From IMG/VR virus record IMGVR_UViG_3300046616_000022, positions 1 through 46,845 of that record: a DNA stretch of 46,845 bases, one strand, 5' to 3'. Of the stretch, positions 23,418-33,519 are shown in pieces. Source of the DNA: a virus. How positions within the stretch are numbered: position 1 is the first letter of the stretch; each line of letters opens with the position of its first letter. The notes below the pieces were generated by a model. The model was not told the origin of the DNA and made no database searches. It saw only the letters and a program-made list of their open reading frames with translations. The translations under genes were made by a program, and so were the position numbers.

Positions 23418-25780
23418 TGAAGGCAGATGGAAGCCTAAAGTCACTACTGCAAGGCATCAGCCAGCAGCCTGTTAGAGACAGGCTTCCCGGCCAAGGTACT
23501 GAGCAGATCAACATGAGTGCAGACCCTGTAAAGGGCCTGTCTCGTCGTCCCGGCGAGGACCTAGTTAATCAGCTAGGTTCTGCCGCTGCTAAGGGCTGGG
23601 GTACTTTCCAGACCCAAGACGGCAAACAGTGGATCATCAAGCTTACTAGCACTGGTCCGCAGGTATTCGATTATAACGGCACGCAAGCAACCGTCAACGG
23701 TATGGGTGCCGATACATACTGGAGCACAGATGGGCAGTGGTCACTTGCGACCATTAAGGGTAAGACCTATCTAGCTAACTCTGCAGTGATCGTGAAAGAA
23801 GATACTAACCTGTCGCTGTATCCGAATAAGAACACGTTCTCCGCAGGCATCATTCAGATCCTTGGTGGCAACTACGGTAAGACGTATAGCATCAGAGTCA
23901 GTGGCAACACGGTGGCTACCTATACCACACCAGATGGCTCATCGGCTGCGCACACTGCACAGATCGCTACAGGCTACATTGCTGCTCAGTTGCACACCGC
24001 ATTGGCAGCAGCGGGATACGATACCTCACCTTGGGCTACAAGCCGTGTAGCAGATACGCTTCTTATCAAGCATACGAACCCTGCTGTGCAGTTCACGCTA
24101 GTCGTATCTGATGACGCAGGTAACATCAATGCTAAGGCTATGACTACGGCAGTGGCTGACATTGCAGACCTTCCTCGGTTTGCTGATGAGAACTACGTTG
24201 TACGCGTGGCACAGGAAGTAGATCCGGAGGAAGACCTCTGGCTTAAGTTCGTTCCTGATACTCCCGGTGCAGGCTTCGGTAACTCCGGCGCTTGGTATGA
24301 GACGTTGGCACCCGGACTGAGTAAGGGTCTGCAGAACAACACTATGCCTCGTTGCCTTACGTGGGATACGGTTACGCAGCAGTTCACTGTGAGCATTGTA
24401 GATTGGGCTGACCGAGAGGTTGGTACTAACTCGACCAATCCACAGCCTAGCTTTGTTGGCTACCCGATTACGGACATGAGTGTATTCCAGTCTAGGCTGA
24501 TGATCCTCGCAGGACCGAACCTGATTGGCTCGCGCAGTAAGCGATACGAGAACTTCTATGTAGGCAGTGCATCGACGCTTGTGGACAGTGATCCCATCGA
24601 CCTCACATCGCAGGCTGCATTCGCCAGTACGCTTAAGTATGCTATTCCGCACAACAAGGACTTGGTTATCTTCTCTACGAAGGGACAGTTTATTCTGTTC
24701 GGTCGCTCGGCAATCACGCCTAGCAACGCTGCGCTGGTGCTGACTACCTCGTTCGAGGCTGACCTTATGGCTAGGCCGCAGGCGTGTGGTCGTAACGTGT
24801 TCTTCGCTACTAAGTATGGACGCTTTGCGGGTATCCGCGAGTTCTACACTGAGGGCGGTACGGATATTAACGACACCAGATCGATCACTCAGCATGTCAA
24901 TAAGTACATGAAGGGTAGTGCGGTGCACATGTCCGCCACGTCTAACTACGACCACCTGCTGGTGCATACTGGTGAGGACCGTAAGAACGTGTACATCTAC
25001 CAGTTCATCTGGAACGATCAGGAGAAGATTCAGTCTGCATGGTCCAAGTGGGTATTCACGCATGACATTGTGTATAGCTTCTTTGATGAAGAGCTTATCT
25101 ACTTCGTGATCGAGGTGGCCGGTGTGCATTACCTTCTGCGCTTGTCCTTGGACACTGTACCAGAGGGCGCGCTTGATTACCACGTTCATTTGTCTGCTCG
25201 CTTTGACGTGACTGATGTGAACCGTGCATTCATCCTGCCATTCGACTGGTTGGCGGATACCGAGCTTGCTATCGTGCAGGGTGAGGGTTGCCCGTATCCC
25301 GGACTACCTGTCCGCATTCTGGACGTCATCTATGATCCAGACGAGTCGGGTTATGTCGTCACCATGCGTGAGGATATGCTGGGCGGTGACATTGTAGTTG
25401 GTATCCGGACACTCTCCGAGTACCAGCCCACGATGCCGCGTGTGAAGGATCAGGACGGCGTAGTCGTTACAGGCGCACGGCTCAAGATCAACCAGTTCCT
25501 CGTGTCCCTATCGGAGACTGGAGAGATCAACGGGCAGAAGCTGTCAGAGTGGGGTAATGGTCCAGAGGTTAAGTTCCAAGGATACATCACCAACTCCCCA
25601 AGCAGCATGACTGGTGCACCTGCACTGGACGACCATATTTTCCAGATGCCATTCAAGGGCAGGGCAGATGAGGGCAGCATCAAGCTGTACACAGATAGCC
25701 ACTGGCCTATGACCATTCTCGACGTAGAGTGGGAAGGCACAATCAACAAGCGCGGTAAGCGTATTCCAGTAGGAGACTAA
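23417..25780 (+). CDS. Tail tubular protein B, T7 gp12-like
   Basis: The 787-residue protein starts with a segment typical of gp12 proteins (Leu-Lys-Ser-Leu-Leu-Gln-Gly-Ile-Ser-Gln-Gln-Pro, then Asn-Met-Ser and Arg-Pro-Gly). The rest is beta-rich. It forms the six-part tail nozzle to which fibres attach. It starts in the stop codon of the gp11-like gene, so the two are coupled. Confidence 0.92.
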   Translation: MKADGSLKSLLQGISQQPVRDRLPGQGTEQINMSADPVKGLSRRPGEDLVNQLGSAAAKGWGTFQTQDGKQWIIKLTSTGPQVFDYNGTQATVNGMGADTYWSTDGQWSLATIKGKTYLANSAVIVKEDTNLSLYPNKNTFSAGIIQILGGNYGKTYSIRVSGNTVATYTTPDGSSAAHTAQIATGYIAAQLHTALAAAGYDTSPWATSRVADTLLIKHTNPAVQFTLVVSDDAGNINAKAMTTAVADIADLPRFADENYVVRVAQEVDPEEDLWLKFVPDTPGAGFGNSGAWYETLAPGLSKGLQNNTMPRCLTWDTVTQQFTVSIVDWADREVGTNSTNPQPSFVGYPITDMSVFQSRLMILAGPNLIGSRSKRYENFYVGSASTLVDSDPIDLTSQAAFASTLKYAIPHNKDLVIFSTKGQFILFGRSAITPSNAALVLTTSFEADLMARPQACGRNVFFATKYGRFAGIREFYTEGGTDINDTRSITQHVNKYMKGSAVHMSATSNYDHLLVHTGEDRKNVYIYQFIWNDQEKIQSAWSKWVFTHDIVYSFFDEELIYFVIEVAGVHYLLRLSLDTVPEGALDYHVHLSARFDVTDVNRAFILPFDWLADTELAIVQGEGCPYPGLPVRILDVIYDPDESGYVVTMREDMLGGDIVVGIRTLSEYQPTMPRVKDQDGVVVTGARLKINQFLVSLSETGEINGQKLSEWGNGPEVKFQGYITNSPSSMTGAPALDDHIFQMPFKGRADEGSIKLYTDSHWPMTILDVEWEGTINKRGKRIPVGD

Positions 25781-25781
25781 T

Positions 25782-26300
25782 ATGGCGTGGAGCGATGGCC
25801 TCGGTATGCAAGCCGGTCTAGGCGCGATGAAGGGCATCGGCAGCTACATTGTGCAGAAGCGACAAGCAGAAGCAGATAAGAGCTGGCAGAAGTTCAACAA
25901 CAAGCTGACCCGCATTCAGGACAGTAGAAACCAGAACAACATCACGACTAATCAGAACATGGCCCTAGAGCGGCAGGTTCGTGAGAAGTACGCAATCAAT
26001 GTGTCGGAGTATAAGACCAAGGCTTCGGCCGAGGTCGCTTCGGCTGCAGTAGGTGCAGAGGGTAACTCTGTAGACCTCGTGATGAAGGAGATTAGCAGGA
26101 ACGCAAGCAGGGCTCGCCATGCATCGGACGTTGACATGAACTATGAACTTGTCAGTAACCGTAATGCACGCGAGTCGTCTAGCTTGCAGATGTTCATGCA
26201 GATCGATCGTACACAAATCCCTAAGCCCAACTTGGCTGCAAGCCTGCTGGAAATCGGCGGTGAGATGGCTGGTAAGTGGTGGGAGAGTAAAGTTAGATAG
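25782..26300 (+). CDS. Internal virion protein, T7 gp14-like
   Basis: The 172-residue protein has a Gly-rich N-terminal segment, then a long charged helix (residues 25-130) with many Asn, Gln, Lys and Glu. The size and place between nozzle and the two large internal proteins fit T7 gp14, which is ejected into the outer membrane at infection. The start is ATG 25782, just after the gp12-like stop, with GGAGAC upstream. Confidence 0.75.
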   Translation: MAWSDGLGMQAGLGAMKGIGSYIVQKRQAEADKSWQKFNNKLTRIQDSRNQNNITTNQNMALERQVREKYAINVSEYKTKASAEVASAAVGAEGNSVDLVMKEISRNASRARHASDVDMNYELVSNRNARESSSLQMFMQIDRTQIPKPNLAASLLEIGGEMAGKWWESKVR

Positions 26301-26310
26301 GAGTTAGACG

Positions 26311-29300
26311 ATGGCAGACTTAGGCCGTAGAGAAGAGATCAATGATCCGCTCGCACTTAACCCGCGTGAGAAGGGGCCAGATCGGTCCCTCCCTACATAC
26401 GGGATTAGAAACCCCGGTATAACGGCGGGCAATGCTGCATCCAAGATGGCGATGGGTTCACTGAACGTTATCGACGGTCTGATGGCCTCGGCCAATCGAG
26501 TGATGGAGAGTCTGAATGAGGACGCCGTTACCGAGGGCAAGCTCATGAAGATGCAGGGTAGAACCGACGAAGAGATTGCGGCTACCGGTAACAAGTACAC
26601 TATGCGCGGTGCAGCAGCTATCGAGAGCAATAACAGCGCACAAGGCTGGTTTGCAGGGCAGCTACAGTACATCACCGAGCAGGGTCAGGAGATGGACCCG
26701 ACTGAGTACCGTGGCTACCTTATGAAGTCTCGTAAGGAAGCACTAGAAGGCATGAAGAGTGCCGACCCTGCAGTCCGTAAAATGTGGGCCGCTGCTTTCG
26801 AAGACTACGGTCCTCGGCTGGCAGCAGTACAGACGGAGAAGCACAACGAGTATAACAAGGCTCGCGCTGTGTCTGGCTTCACTGATGGCCTTATGAACGG
26901 TGGTATGGTCAACTCTGATGCATCCGTGCCTATCGACGGTGACTTCCGTGTAAATCAAGAGCAGGTGCAGGAGCCTGTAACAGACGCCAATGATAATGAT
27001 CGTGATATCGTTATCCGGACTATGCTTGGTGAAGCTGGTGGCGAGGGTAATCAGGGCATGGCAGCAGTGGCACACGTCATTGTTAACCGTGCTCGTGACC
27101 CTCGTTGGCCCGGTAGACTACAGGACGTAGCTCTGCAGGATAACCAGTTCTCTGCATGGAACAAGGGTGCTGGTGGTAACGACCCGCTTAAGTGGGATAG
27201 TAAGTCTCCGGCCTATCAGAGGGCAGGGCAGATTTATGACGCTGTTGTCTCTGGTCATCACGTAGACCCTACAAATGGTGCTGTTAACTACTGGTCTCCC
27301 GGTGGTATGAATGCGCTGGTAGCAGAGGGATCACAGACTAACCGCGAGCCTCGCTGGCGTGGTCAAGCGTATGCAGAGAGCGGTGGTGAAATCCGCATTG
27401 GTAATCATATCTTCTCTGGTAAGTCTGCGGGTTCGCGGGGTACTGGTGGCGGTGCGGTGTATCGAGATGCAGGACTAGACGCTGCTGGCAGTGCTGTACA
27501 AGATGAGAGCTTTTATGCTACGGGTACGATCGACCAGACACTCCGCGTGAATGGTATGCCGACCGATGCAGTAGACCCGAATGCACCCGGCAAGGGGCGC
27601 GGTAGTCAGTTGCAGCGCTTCATTATGAATAGCCCTATCGCACCGAAGGACAAGGCTGCAGCTGTAGCTGACGCTATGATCCGTAGCTTCTCATCTGGTG
27701 ATGACAGCGTGTTTAACGACGCTGGCGGCATGGCTACTCTGGTTGGCCTCGGTGCTACATCGGCCGATATGATGGCTGTACGTAAGGCTCAGGAGCAGTA
27801 TGCAGAGAAGAAGGATAAGGAGTACGATGGTGCTTTCGAGCGCGCTCGTTCTGACCTTCTGACCAAGGCACAGACCGGCAACTTTGCTAACGATGAGGAA
27901 GCATTCGCTGCTGTAGAGGAACTGTACAAGGGCCGTAAGAACCAAGATGGTGATGCTAAGTCACTAGCTCGGCAGGTCATGGAGCAGTATCATAAGGCTG
28001 ACAAGGATGCAATTATTCCGTTGGCTCTGCGTGATAAGGCTGCATTCCTCAAGGAGCAGGTAGACGGTAAGGTCATTGATCCGCATACGGCAGGTCAACA
28101 GCTGATTGATTGGGGTAAGCAGAATGGCGTCAAGGACACGGTAGTCAATACCTTTGTCAGTGATATGTACTCTGCAGAAGAAGCCATGAAGCAGCGGGAT
28201 AAGACCACTCTCCAGACCGAGCTTAAGAAGCAAGGCGAAGAGAAGCTACTTGCTAACCGTGCATCGGCTGCACTCAAGGATGGCTACGGTCTTAAGGGTA
28301 TTGGCGGTACTATCCGCATCCCTGATCCGGTTAACCCCGGTAAGACGAAGACTGTGACCGGCGAAGAGTATGGTGTCTACGCTCTACAGAAGTCCACTAT
28401 GGACGATCTGAACCAGCAGGTACAGGCCGAGAAGATGACGCAAGAAGAGGCCGGTGTTGAGTACATCAAGCGCGTATACGAGAACCTGTCAATGCAGGGC
28501 GTGTACGACAAGGACCACGGTCGCGAACTGTCTGCTGCAGTATCCGGTAATCTGATCGATAAGAAGACAGGTGCACCATCAGAGGCTGCTCTGCACGCGC
28601 TCGATGAGTACATGCAGATGCGAGATAATCCTAAGATCGGTGAGGACTACTTGTCTGGTATGATCGAGGACGACAAGGCTCGTACACTGCTTACCACTGC
28701 ATCACTGCTATATGATGGCCGTCAAGACTTTGCGCCTGCTCTGATTCGTGCGAACGAGTTACTGCAGGAAGGCAAGAACATTGACGACATTAAGAAAGCA
28801 TCGCAGGTAGAGTCCACAGTGGGCACTAAGGTGCGCGAGTCTATTCGCGAACTGACCAACCGTGATACATGGGCAGCTCGTCTGTTCCCTAGCTCGCAGT
28901 TCCCCGGTGCACGTATCCAGACACTCATCAAGGACAACACCGACAATATGGTGAATTGGGTATCTGATCGCGCGCGTACTTACCAGCTTCGTAACAGTCT
29001 GGAGCCTATGGCTGCGTCTGTGGAGAAAGCTCGTGGAGACATGATGCGGCAGGCTATCATCATGGGTGGTAGTGTTATCATGGGTGATGACAATAAGAAC
29101 GAGCGTCTGGACCAGATCATGGGTCTGGCTGACTTCGGTAGGGACACGCCTGATAAGGCTCTGCGTGATCTACTCACTGCAGGCACTGGCATGAACCATT
29201 GGGGTGAGCTGTGGAGGAAGCAGAATATCGGCTATGAAGGCAGTGGGGAACTCCTCACACCTAAGCAGCCGCGTCTGAATGTAGTCTTCAACAAAGACCT

Positions 29301-29541
29301 CGGTATGCTAGAGATTAACCTGTATAAGGATGGCAGCACCAATGAGTTTGTAGGGGAACCTCTACACGTTGACGCTAAGCTCCTTGGTCAGCGCTATCTG
29401 CAGAACCGTAAGAAGAATGGTATCAACCCGTTCACCTCTGCGGCTCGTAAGGTAACGGATGACATTGCAGACAGAGTACAGGATCGTAATGCAGGGCTCG
29501 CAGGTAACACTATGGGCGGCATGTTCAAGCCTAAGAACTAA
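26311..29541 (+). CDS. Internal virion protein with SleB-type cell-wall hydrolase domain (T7 gp15-like by position)
   Basis: The 1076-residue protein has a helical N-terminus and then, at about 230-370, a hydrolase domain of the SleB/CwlJ type: Gly-Glu-Ala-Gly-Gly-Glu-Gly with Glu241, Ala-Val-Ala-His-Val-Ile-Val-Asn-Arg, and Gln-Phe-Ser-Ala-Trp. The C-terminal 650 residues are mostly helical. It should be ejected with the DNA and open the peptidoglycan. In T7 this enzyme activity is in gp16 (a transglycosylase of another type), so the domain has a different place and family here. The start is ATG 26311 behind GGAG. Confidence 0.82.
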   Translation: MADLGRREEINDPLALNPREKGPDRSLPTYGIRNPGITAGNAASKMAMGSLNVIDGLMASANRVMESLNEDAVTEGKLMKMQGRTDEEIAATGNKYTMRGAAAIESNNSAQGWFAGQLQYITEQGQEMDPTEYRGYLMKSRKEALEGMKSADPAVRKMWAAAFEDYGPRLAAVQTEKHNEYNKARAVSGFTDGLMNGGMVNSDASVPIDGDFRVNQEQVQEPVTDANDNDRDIVIRTMLGEAGGEGNQGMAAVAHVIVNRARDPRWPGRLQDVALQDNQFSAWNKGAGGNDPLKWDSKSPAYQRAGQIYDAVVSGHHVDPTNGAVNYWSPGGMNALVAEGSQTNREPRWRGQAYAESGGEIRIGNHIFSGKSAGSRGTGGGAVYRDAGLDAAGSAVQDESFYATGTIDQTLRVNGMPTDAVDPNAPGKGRGSQLQRFIMNSPIAPKDKAAAVADAMIRSFSSGDDSVFNDAGGMATLVGLGATSADMMAVRKAQEQYAEKKDKEYDGAFERARSDLLTKAQTGNFANDEEAFAAVEELYKGRKNQDGDAKSLARQVMEQYHKADKDAIIPLALRDKAAFLKEQVDGKVIDPHTAGQQLIDWGKQNGVKDTVVNTFVSDMYSAEEAMKQRDKTTLQTELKKQGEEKLLANRASAALKDGYGLKGIGGTIRIPDPVNPGKTKTVTGEEYGVYALQKSTMDDLNQQVQAEKMTQEEAGVEYIKRVYENLSMQGVYDKDHGRELSAAVSGNLIDKKTGAPSEAALHALDEYMQMRDNPKIGEDYLSGMIEDDKARTLLTTASLLYDGRQDFAPALIRANELLQEGKNIDDIKKASQVESTVGTKVRESIRELTNRDTWAARLFPSSQFPGARIQTLIKDNTDNMVNWVSDRARTYQLRNSLEPMAASVEKARGDMMRQAIIMGGSVIMGDDNKNERLDQIMGLADFGRDTPDKALRDLLTAGTGMNHWGELWRKQNIGYEGSGELLTPKQPRLNVVFNKDLGMLEINLYKDGSTNEFVGEPLHVDAKLLGQRYLQNRKKNGINPFTSAARKVTDDIADRVQDRNAGLAGNTMGGMFKPKN

Positions 29542-29543
29542 TG

Positions 29544-29564
29544 AGGGTGGCCTAGTGCCACTCT
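29544..29564 (+). other. Hairpin between the two large internal-protein genes
   Basis: AGGGTGGC pairs with GCCACTCT over eight positions (one G-U) around a CTAGT loop, just after the 29541 stop. It is followed by CTCTTT, too poor in T for a strong terminator. It may be a weak terminator or an RNA cutting site that sets the ratio of the two proteins. Confidence 0.5.
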
Positions 29565-29583
29565 CTCTTTATAGGAGATGAGA

Positions 29584-32500
29584 ATGGCACAAGCTACAGA
29601 AGCTACTTTGCAGGACGAGCGTCTACTCAGTGAAGCACCGAGAGACATATCGCAGACTACCGTAGACGGCCTGATTGATCCAGTTGTCAAGATGCCTGTC
29701 TATAAGCCCTCCTTCCAGAATGGTATCCGTATTCAGACCGGCGATAAGCAGGTTGCAGAGGCCACGGAAGAGAAGGCACTTAACCCTATGACGCCGACAG
29801 TAGGTGACACCTTCGAGCGCTCTTGGCGTTCAGGTGGTAACATCGGCTATCAGGTATATAAGCACATGGACCGTGCTATCGCTAATGGGCCTATCGATCC
29901 AGAGTGGCGCGGTGGTAGAGGCGAAGAGTGGGTAAAGAAGAACAAGATTCACCCTGATCAACAGTGGCGCTATACCAGTGCACGTAATCAGGAAGAAGCT
30001 CAGAGTATGCTCTGGGATGCACAAGCACAAGCAGAAGATCAGCGCATCCTTGCACTCAAGCACGGCGTAAGCAATACGGTTGCTGAGTTCCTGCCGGGAC
30101 TGATCGACGTGGATACACCGCTTGCCCTGTTTACTGGTGGCGTAGGTGAGAAGGCACTAGCTGGTATCGCTAAGTCGCGTGCAGGCCGTATTGTTGCTGG
30201 CTCTGTAGGTGGCTTGGCTAGTGGTACAGCACTAGGTGCCGTAGACTATGCAGTGGACCCTAACTCCGATTGGACGGTCATCCCGACGATTGGGCTTATG
30301 TCGATGGGGTTTGGTGCCGCTGCCGGTAGTATCGGGCATGGCGGGGCGCACGCTGGCGAAACGGCAAGGAAGGCAACGCTAAACGAGTTCGGGGAAACGC
30401 TCGCTGACGGAGCGCCACGGTCGAAAGAGAACATGTTCAAAGACGCCTTCGAACATACGGACCCCTACATGTCAGAAGCGGCGGATAGAGATATCGCTGA
30501 GTTCAACGAGCTTGTAAAGGGCGCTAATGCTGACCTCGGTGACTTCGACCAGATGATGGTCGCTGCTAACGGAGACATTAACAAGTTCAAGCAGGCAATG
30601 GCTGCAGCTGAGCAAGCACATGCAGCTAAGAAGACTGAGGGTACGGCTGCTCCTAAGAGCACTACTCGTGCACCAGAGGCTATTGATCCGAGTGAGATCG
30701 ACATTGATGGCAAGGTAGACGTAGAGCTTCCTGATGGTGCTATGCAGCTTGATCCTGATAAGGGTAAGGGCTCGATCGGTGCTCGACAGTTGAACACACA
30801 GGGTCCGGGCGTTGCTTCCATTAGGAGCGCCAAGATACAAGACACTATCAACAATGCTCGCTCGTGGGCTAGGCAGAGCGGTATCAGCACGCAGTGGCTG
30901 GACGGCTGGTCTAATCTGCAGGGTAAGTGGGGTGCAGTTGGTGCGCAAGCAGAGCGCTTCCATAACGCCTACTCGCACAGCCCGCTAGCTACGGACTTTG
31001 CACAGCTCATGAACTCTGGTTCGGCTGTAGCACAGAAGCTGGCGTACGATGTGTACGAGAATGCAGCAGGCATCGTGCGTAACGGTAGGTCTGCAGCCCG
31101 TATCATGGAGCACTATCATAAGGAGCTTATGTCTAAGTTCGCTCCGTTCCACGATGCTTATTCCGAGTGGGCTCAGGCACAAGGTGCTGGCTTCTGGGAG
31201 CGTAATTGGGATGCTGGTATTCGTGAGCGCTTTAACCGTGAAGTCATGTCGGAGCTGATGGCTCGGCGGTATGATGGTACGGCTCACACGCCTCGCACAG
31301 ATGCAGTCGGTAAGGCTGCTAACAGTGTCGATAATACGTATGCTCACGAGCTTAAAGTGGTGCAGGGTCGTCCCGGCGAGTCTGCTGTCTTTGGTACGGA
31401 GACGATTGTCCCGACCAAGGGGTATGTGCAGCAGAAGTGGCTAGGCCGGAATATCCGAAGCCTTATCGATAGTGGGCGCTTTACGCGCGACCATATCAAG
31501 GGCGCTATCTCGGAGAACTACAGGCAACTGTATCCGAACATGGCCCGCAAGGACGCTGATATCTACGCAGACGCAGTAGTTGGCCGAGCAGAGAAATATG
31601 ACACAGGCATCAATACGAACCTCATCGGGGTTCTGCAGGGTGATGGTCGTACAGAGTTGGCAGACGTACTCAGACGTCAGGGCATGAATGAGCATGAGAT
31701 TGACAGGTTCATTGAGCGCCTTACAGGTATTGTAGCAGAGCGTGGTAAGGCGGGGCACTTTAAGCATCGTCTGGATATCGACGCTAGGTACACGTCTACA
31801 CAGGGCGTGCAGTTGATGGACCTGATCGATACGGACTTTGCAACCATGATGCCTTCGCGTATGCGTAGGTCTGCTGGACAGAGCGCACTTGCTCGTAAGG
31901 GTATCAGGAGTAAGCAGGACTGGAACGATATCACAGCGGCCATTCTGGAAGAGCAGGCTGCTAATGGGCAATCGCAGATGCTTGGGCAAACCTTGCGTGA
32001 GCGAGTATCCGATGCAGTGAATGCAGATAAGCACGTCTCAGACAAGTTCCTTGATGAGATATATACGTACTTTAGTGGTGCACCAGTAGCTGGCGGTATC
32101 TCGCCTCTGTATTCGCGTATGAAGAAGATCACTAACCTCGCGCTGCTCAATCAGCTCGGTGTTACACAGATCGCAGAGCTTGGTATCAACATCGCGTCTG
32201 TAGGCGTGGACTCATGGTTTAAGCACGCTGGCGAAGCTTTCCAAGGTCTCGTTAAGGGTGCGGAGAGTCCGCTGGCTCAGGAGCTTAAGCATCTAGACAT
32301 TATGGTGCCGGAAGAGCGTCTGTTCCGTGACGACCTTACTCATGAGTTCGAGAAGGTCACTACACAGAATGAGTACAAGCGTAACTTCGATCGCCTGCTC
32401 AACAAGGGTCAAAGATTGCAGGGATACACGTCTGGTTTCTACTGGATGCGTAATTTCCAGCAGAGGATTGCTGTCACCTCGGCAGCAGATCGACTGGCTA

Positions 32501-33462
32501 AGCACTTCCGCGATGGCGGTAAGATCAGCCCTGAGCGCCTGTACGACATGGGCTTTACGGATGCTGGAGACATCTCCCGTATTCATGACTATGTGCAGAA
32601 CGGTATTGTAGACTTCGACGCTAACGGTAACTTAGTTCGTCTGAACCTCGACCAGTGGATGCCGCAGGATGCAGACGTGTTCACGTACTCGCTTAATGCT
32701 CAGGTCAACACACTTGTGCAGAAGGCGATGGCTGGTGAGTCCTCGACCATGTTCCACCGTGACGGTGTAGCTAGCATGTTCTTCCACTTGAAGAGCTTCC
32801 CTATGCTAGCACTGGAGAAGCAGGTTCTGCGACAGACTAGGTTCATGGACCAAGAGCTGGCAATGCAGTTCATGTACGGTCTTGGTACGGCTGCTACCGC
32901 ATACACTGTGCGGCAGGCAATCAACGGTAGGACTGACAAGCTCGATCCTGTGGACATTGCTAAGGGTGCCTTCGGGTACAGCAACTTGACGGGCTGGATA
33001 CCTATGTGGACGGACCCGCTTGCGGGTATGCTCGGCATGGATAGCCTTAAGGTTGGCGGCTACGCTGGTATGGGTCTTGACGTGCTGTCGCAACCGGCTG
33101 TGTTGCCCACGCTCGACAGGATGGCACAGCTTCCCGGCGCTGCAATCGATCTGGCTACGTTCTCCCCGGATAGTGGCACAGTGAACGCGCTGACTGCTAC
33201 GCCTATCATCGGTAATGCCTACGGCTTCAATCTCATGTTCAATACTCTTCGGAACTATCTCAAGGAGTCCAAGGCAGCAGAGAAGAAGGCAGAGGCTGCA
33301 ACGGCTCGTGAAGAGAAGGCTGCAGAAGAGAAAGCCGCTAAGGACAAGGCTAAGAAGGAGAAGCAACAGGCTAAGCACAAAGAGGACGATGTTGTCCAGC
33401 AAGCACTGAAAGCAGCAGGAGACCCCGGAGACGTCGGCGGTATCTTCGGCTTGCTCAATTAA
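29584..33462 (+). CDS. Large internal virion protein, T7 gp16-like
   Basis: The 1292-residue protein has a hydrophobic Gly/Ala-rich stretch near 160-260 that could enter a membrane, long helices in the middle, and a Lys/Glu/Ala-rich coiled segment near its end. The size and order match T7 gp16, which forms the channel for DNA entry. No transglycosylase motif is evident here; the lytic domain is in the gene before. I prefer ATG 29584 to ATG 29578, since GGAG (29574-29577) is then six bases away. Confidence 0.82.
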   Translation: MAQATEATLQDERLLSEAPRDISQTTVDGLIDPVVKMPVYKPSFQNGIRIQTGDKQVAEATEEKALNPMTPTVGDTFERSWRSGGNIGYQVYKHMDRAIANGPIDPEWRGGRGEEWVKKNKIHPDQQWRYTSARNQEEAQSMLWDAQAQAEDQRILALKHGVSNTVAEFLPGLIDVDTPLALFTGGVGEKALAGIAKSRAGRIVAGSVGGLASGTALGAVDYAVDPNSDWTVIPTIGLMSMGFGAAAGSIGHGGAHAGETARKATLNEFGETLADGAPRSKENMFKDAFEHTDPYMSEAADRDIAEFNELVKGANADLGDFDQMMVAANGDINKFKQAMAAAEQAHAAKKTEGTAAPKSTTRAPEAIDPSEIDIDGKVDVELPDGAMQLDPDKGKGSIGARQLNTQGPGVASIRSAKIQDTINNARSWARQSGISTQWLDGWSNLQGKWGAVGAQAERFHNAYSHSPLATDFAQLMNSGSAVAQKLAYDVYENAAGIVRNGRSAARIMEHYHKELMSKFAPFHDAYSEWAQAQGAGFWERNWDAGIRERFNREVMSELMARRYDGTAHTPRTDAVGKAANSVDNTYAHELKVVQGRPGESAVFGTETIVPTKGYVQQKWLGRNIRSLIDSGRFTRDHIKGAISENYRQLYPNMARKDADIYADAVVGRAEKYDTGINTNLIGVLQGDGRTELADVLRRQGMNEHEIDRFIERLTGIVAERGKAGHFKHRLDIDARYTSTQGVQLMDLIDTDFATMMPSRMRRSAGQSALARKGIRSKQDWNDITAAILEEQAANGQSQMLGQTLRERVSDAVNADKHVSDKFLDEIYTYFSGAPVAGGISPLYSRMKKITNLALLNQLGVTQIAELGINIASVGVDSWFKHAGEAFQGLVKGAESPLAQELKHLDIMVPEERLFRDDLTHEFEKVTTQNEYKRNFDRLLNKGQRLQGYTSGFYWMRNFQQRIAVTSAADRLAKHFRDGGKISPERLYDMGFTDAGDISRIHDYVQNGIVDFDANGNLVRLNLDQWMPQDADVFTYSLNAQVNTLVQKAMAGESSTMFHRDGVASMFFHLKSFPMLALEKQVLRQTRFMDQELAMQFMYGLGTAATAYTVRQAINGRTDKLDPVDIAKGAFGYSNLTGWIPMWTDPLAGMLGMDSLKVGGYAGMGLDVLSQPAVLPTLDRMAQLPGAAIDLATFSPDSGTVNALTATPIIGNAYGFNLMFNTLRNYLKESKAAEKKAEAATAREEKAAEEKAAKDKAKKEKQQAKHKEDDVVQQALKAAGDPGDVGGIFGLLN

Positions 33463-33464
33463 TA

Positions 33465-33484
33465 GATCGGGCTTCGGCCCGGTC
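33465..33484 (+). terminator. Hairpin with TTCG loop before promoter P5
   Basis: GATCGGGC pairs with GCCCGGTC over eight positions (one G-U) around a TTCG tetraloop, directly after the gp16-like stop. Only two T follow, then promoter P5 begins. It likely ends or stabilises the upstream transcript before the tail fibre unit starts. Confidence 0.6.
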
Positions 33485-33486
33485 TT

Positions 33487-33503
33487 CCCTGCCTATAAGG
33501 ATA
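33487..33503 (+). promoter_or_regulatory. Phage RNA polymerase promoter P5 (tail fibre)
   Basis: CCCTGCCTATAAGG is identical to P1 over 14 bases; the next bases (ATAAAC) differ slightly from GAATAAC. It lies 17 bases before the start region of the tail fibre gene and drives the fibre, holin and terminase genes. Confidence 0.8.
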
Positions 33504-33519
33504 AACAAAGGAGTGAAAC

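Noticed and set aside
24098-25189. 363-codon minus-strand frame over the gp12-like gene
   Set aside because: No ribosome site or known motif; codon bias of the plus gene readily leaves the minus frame open.
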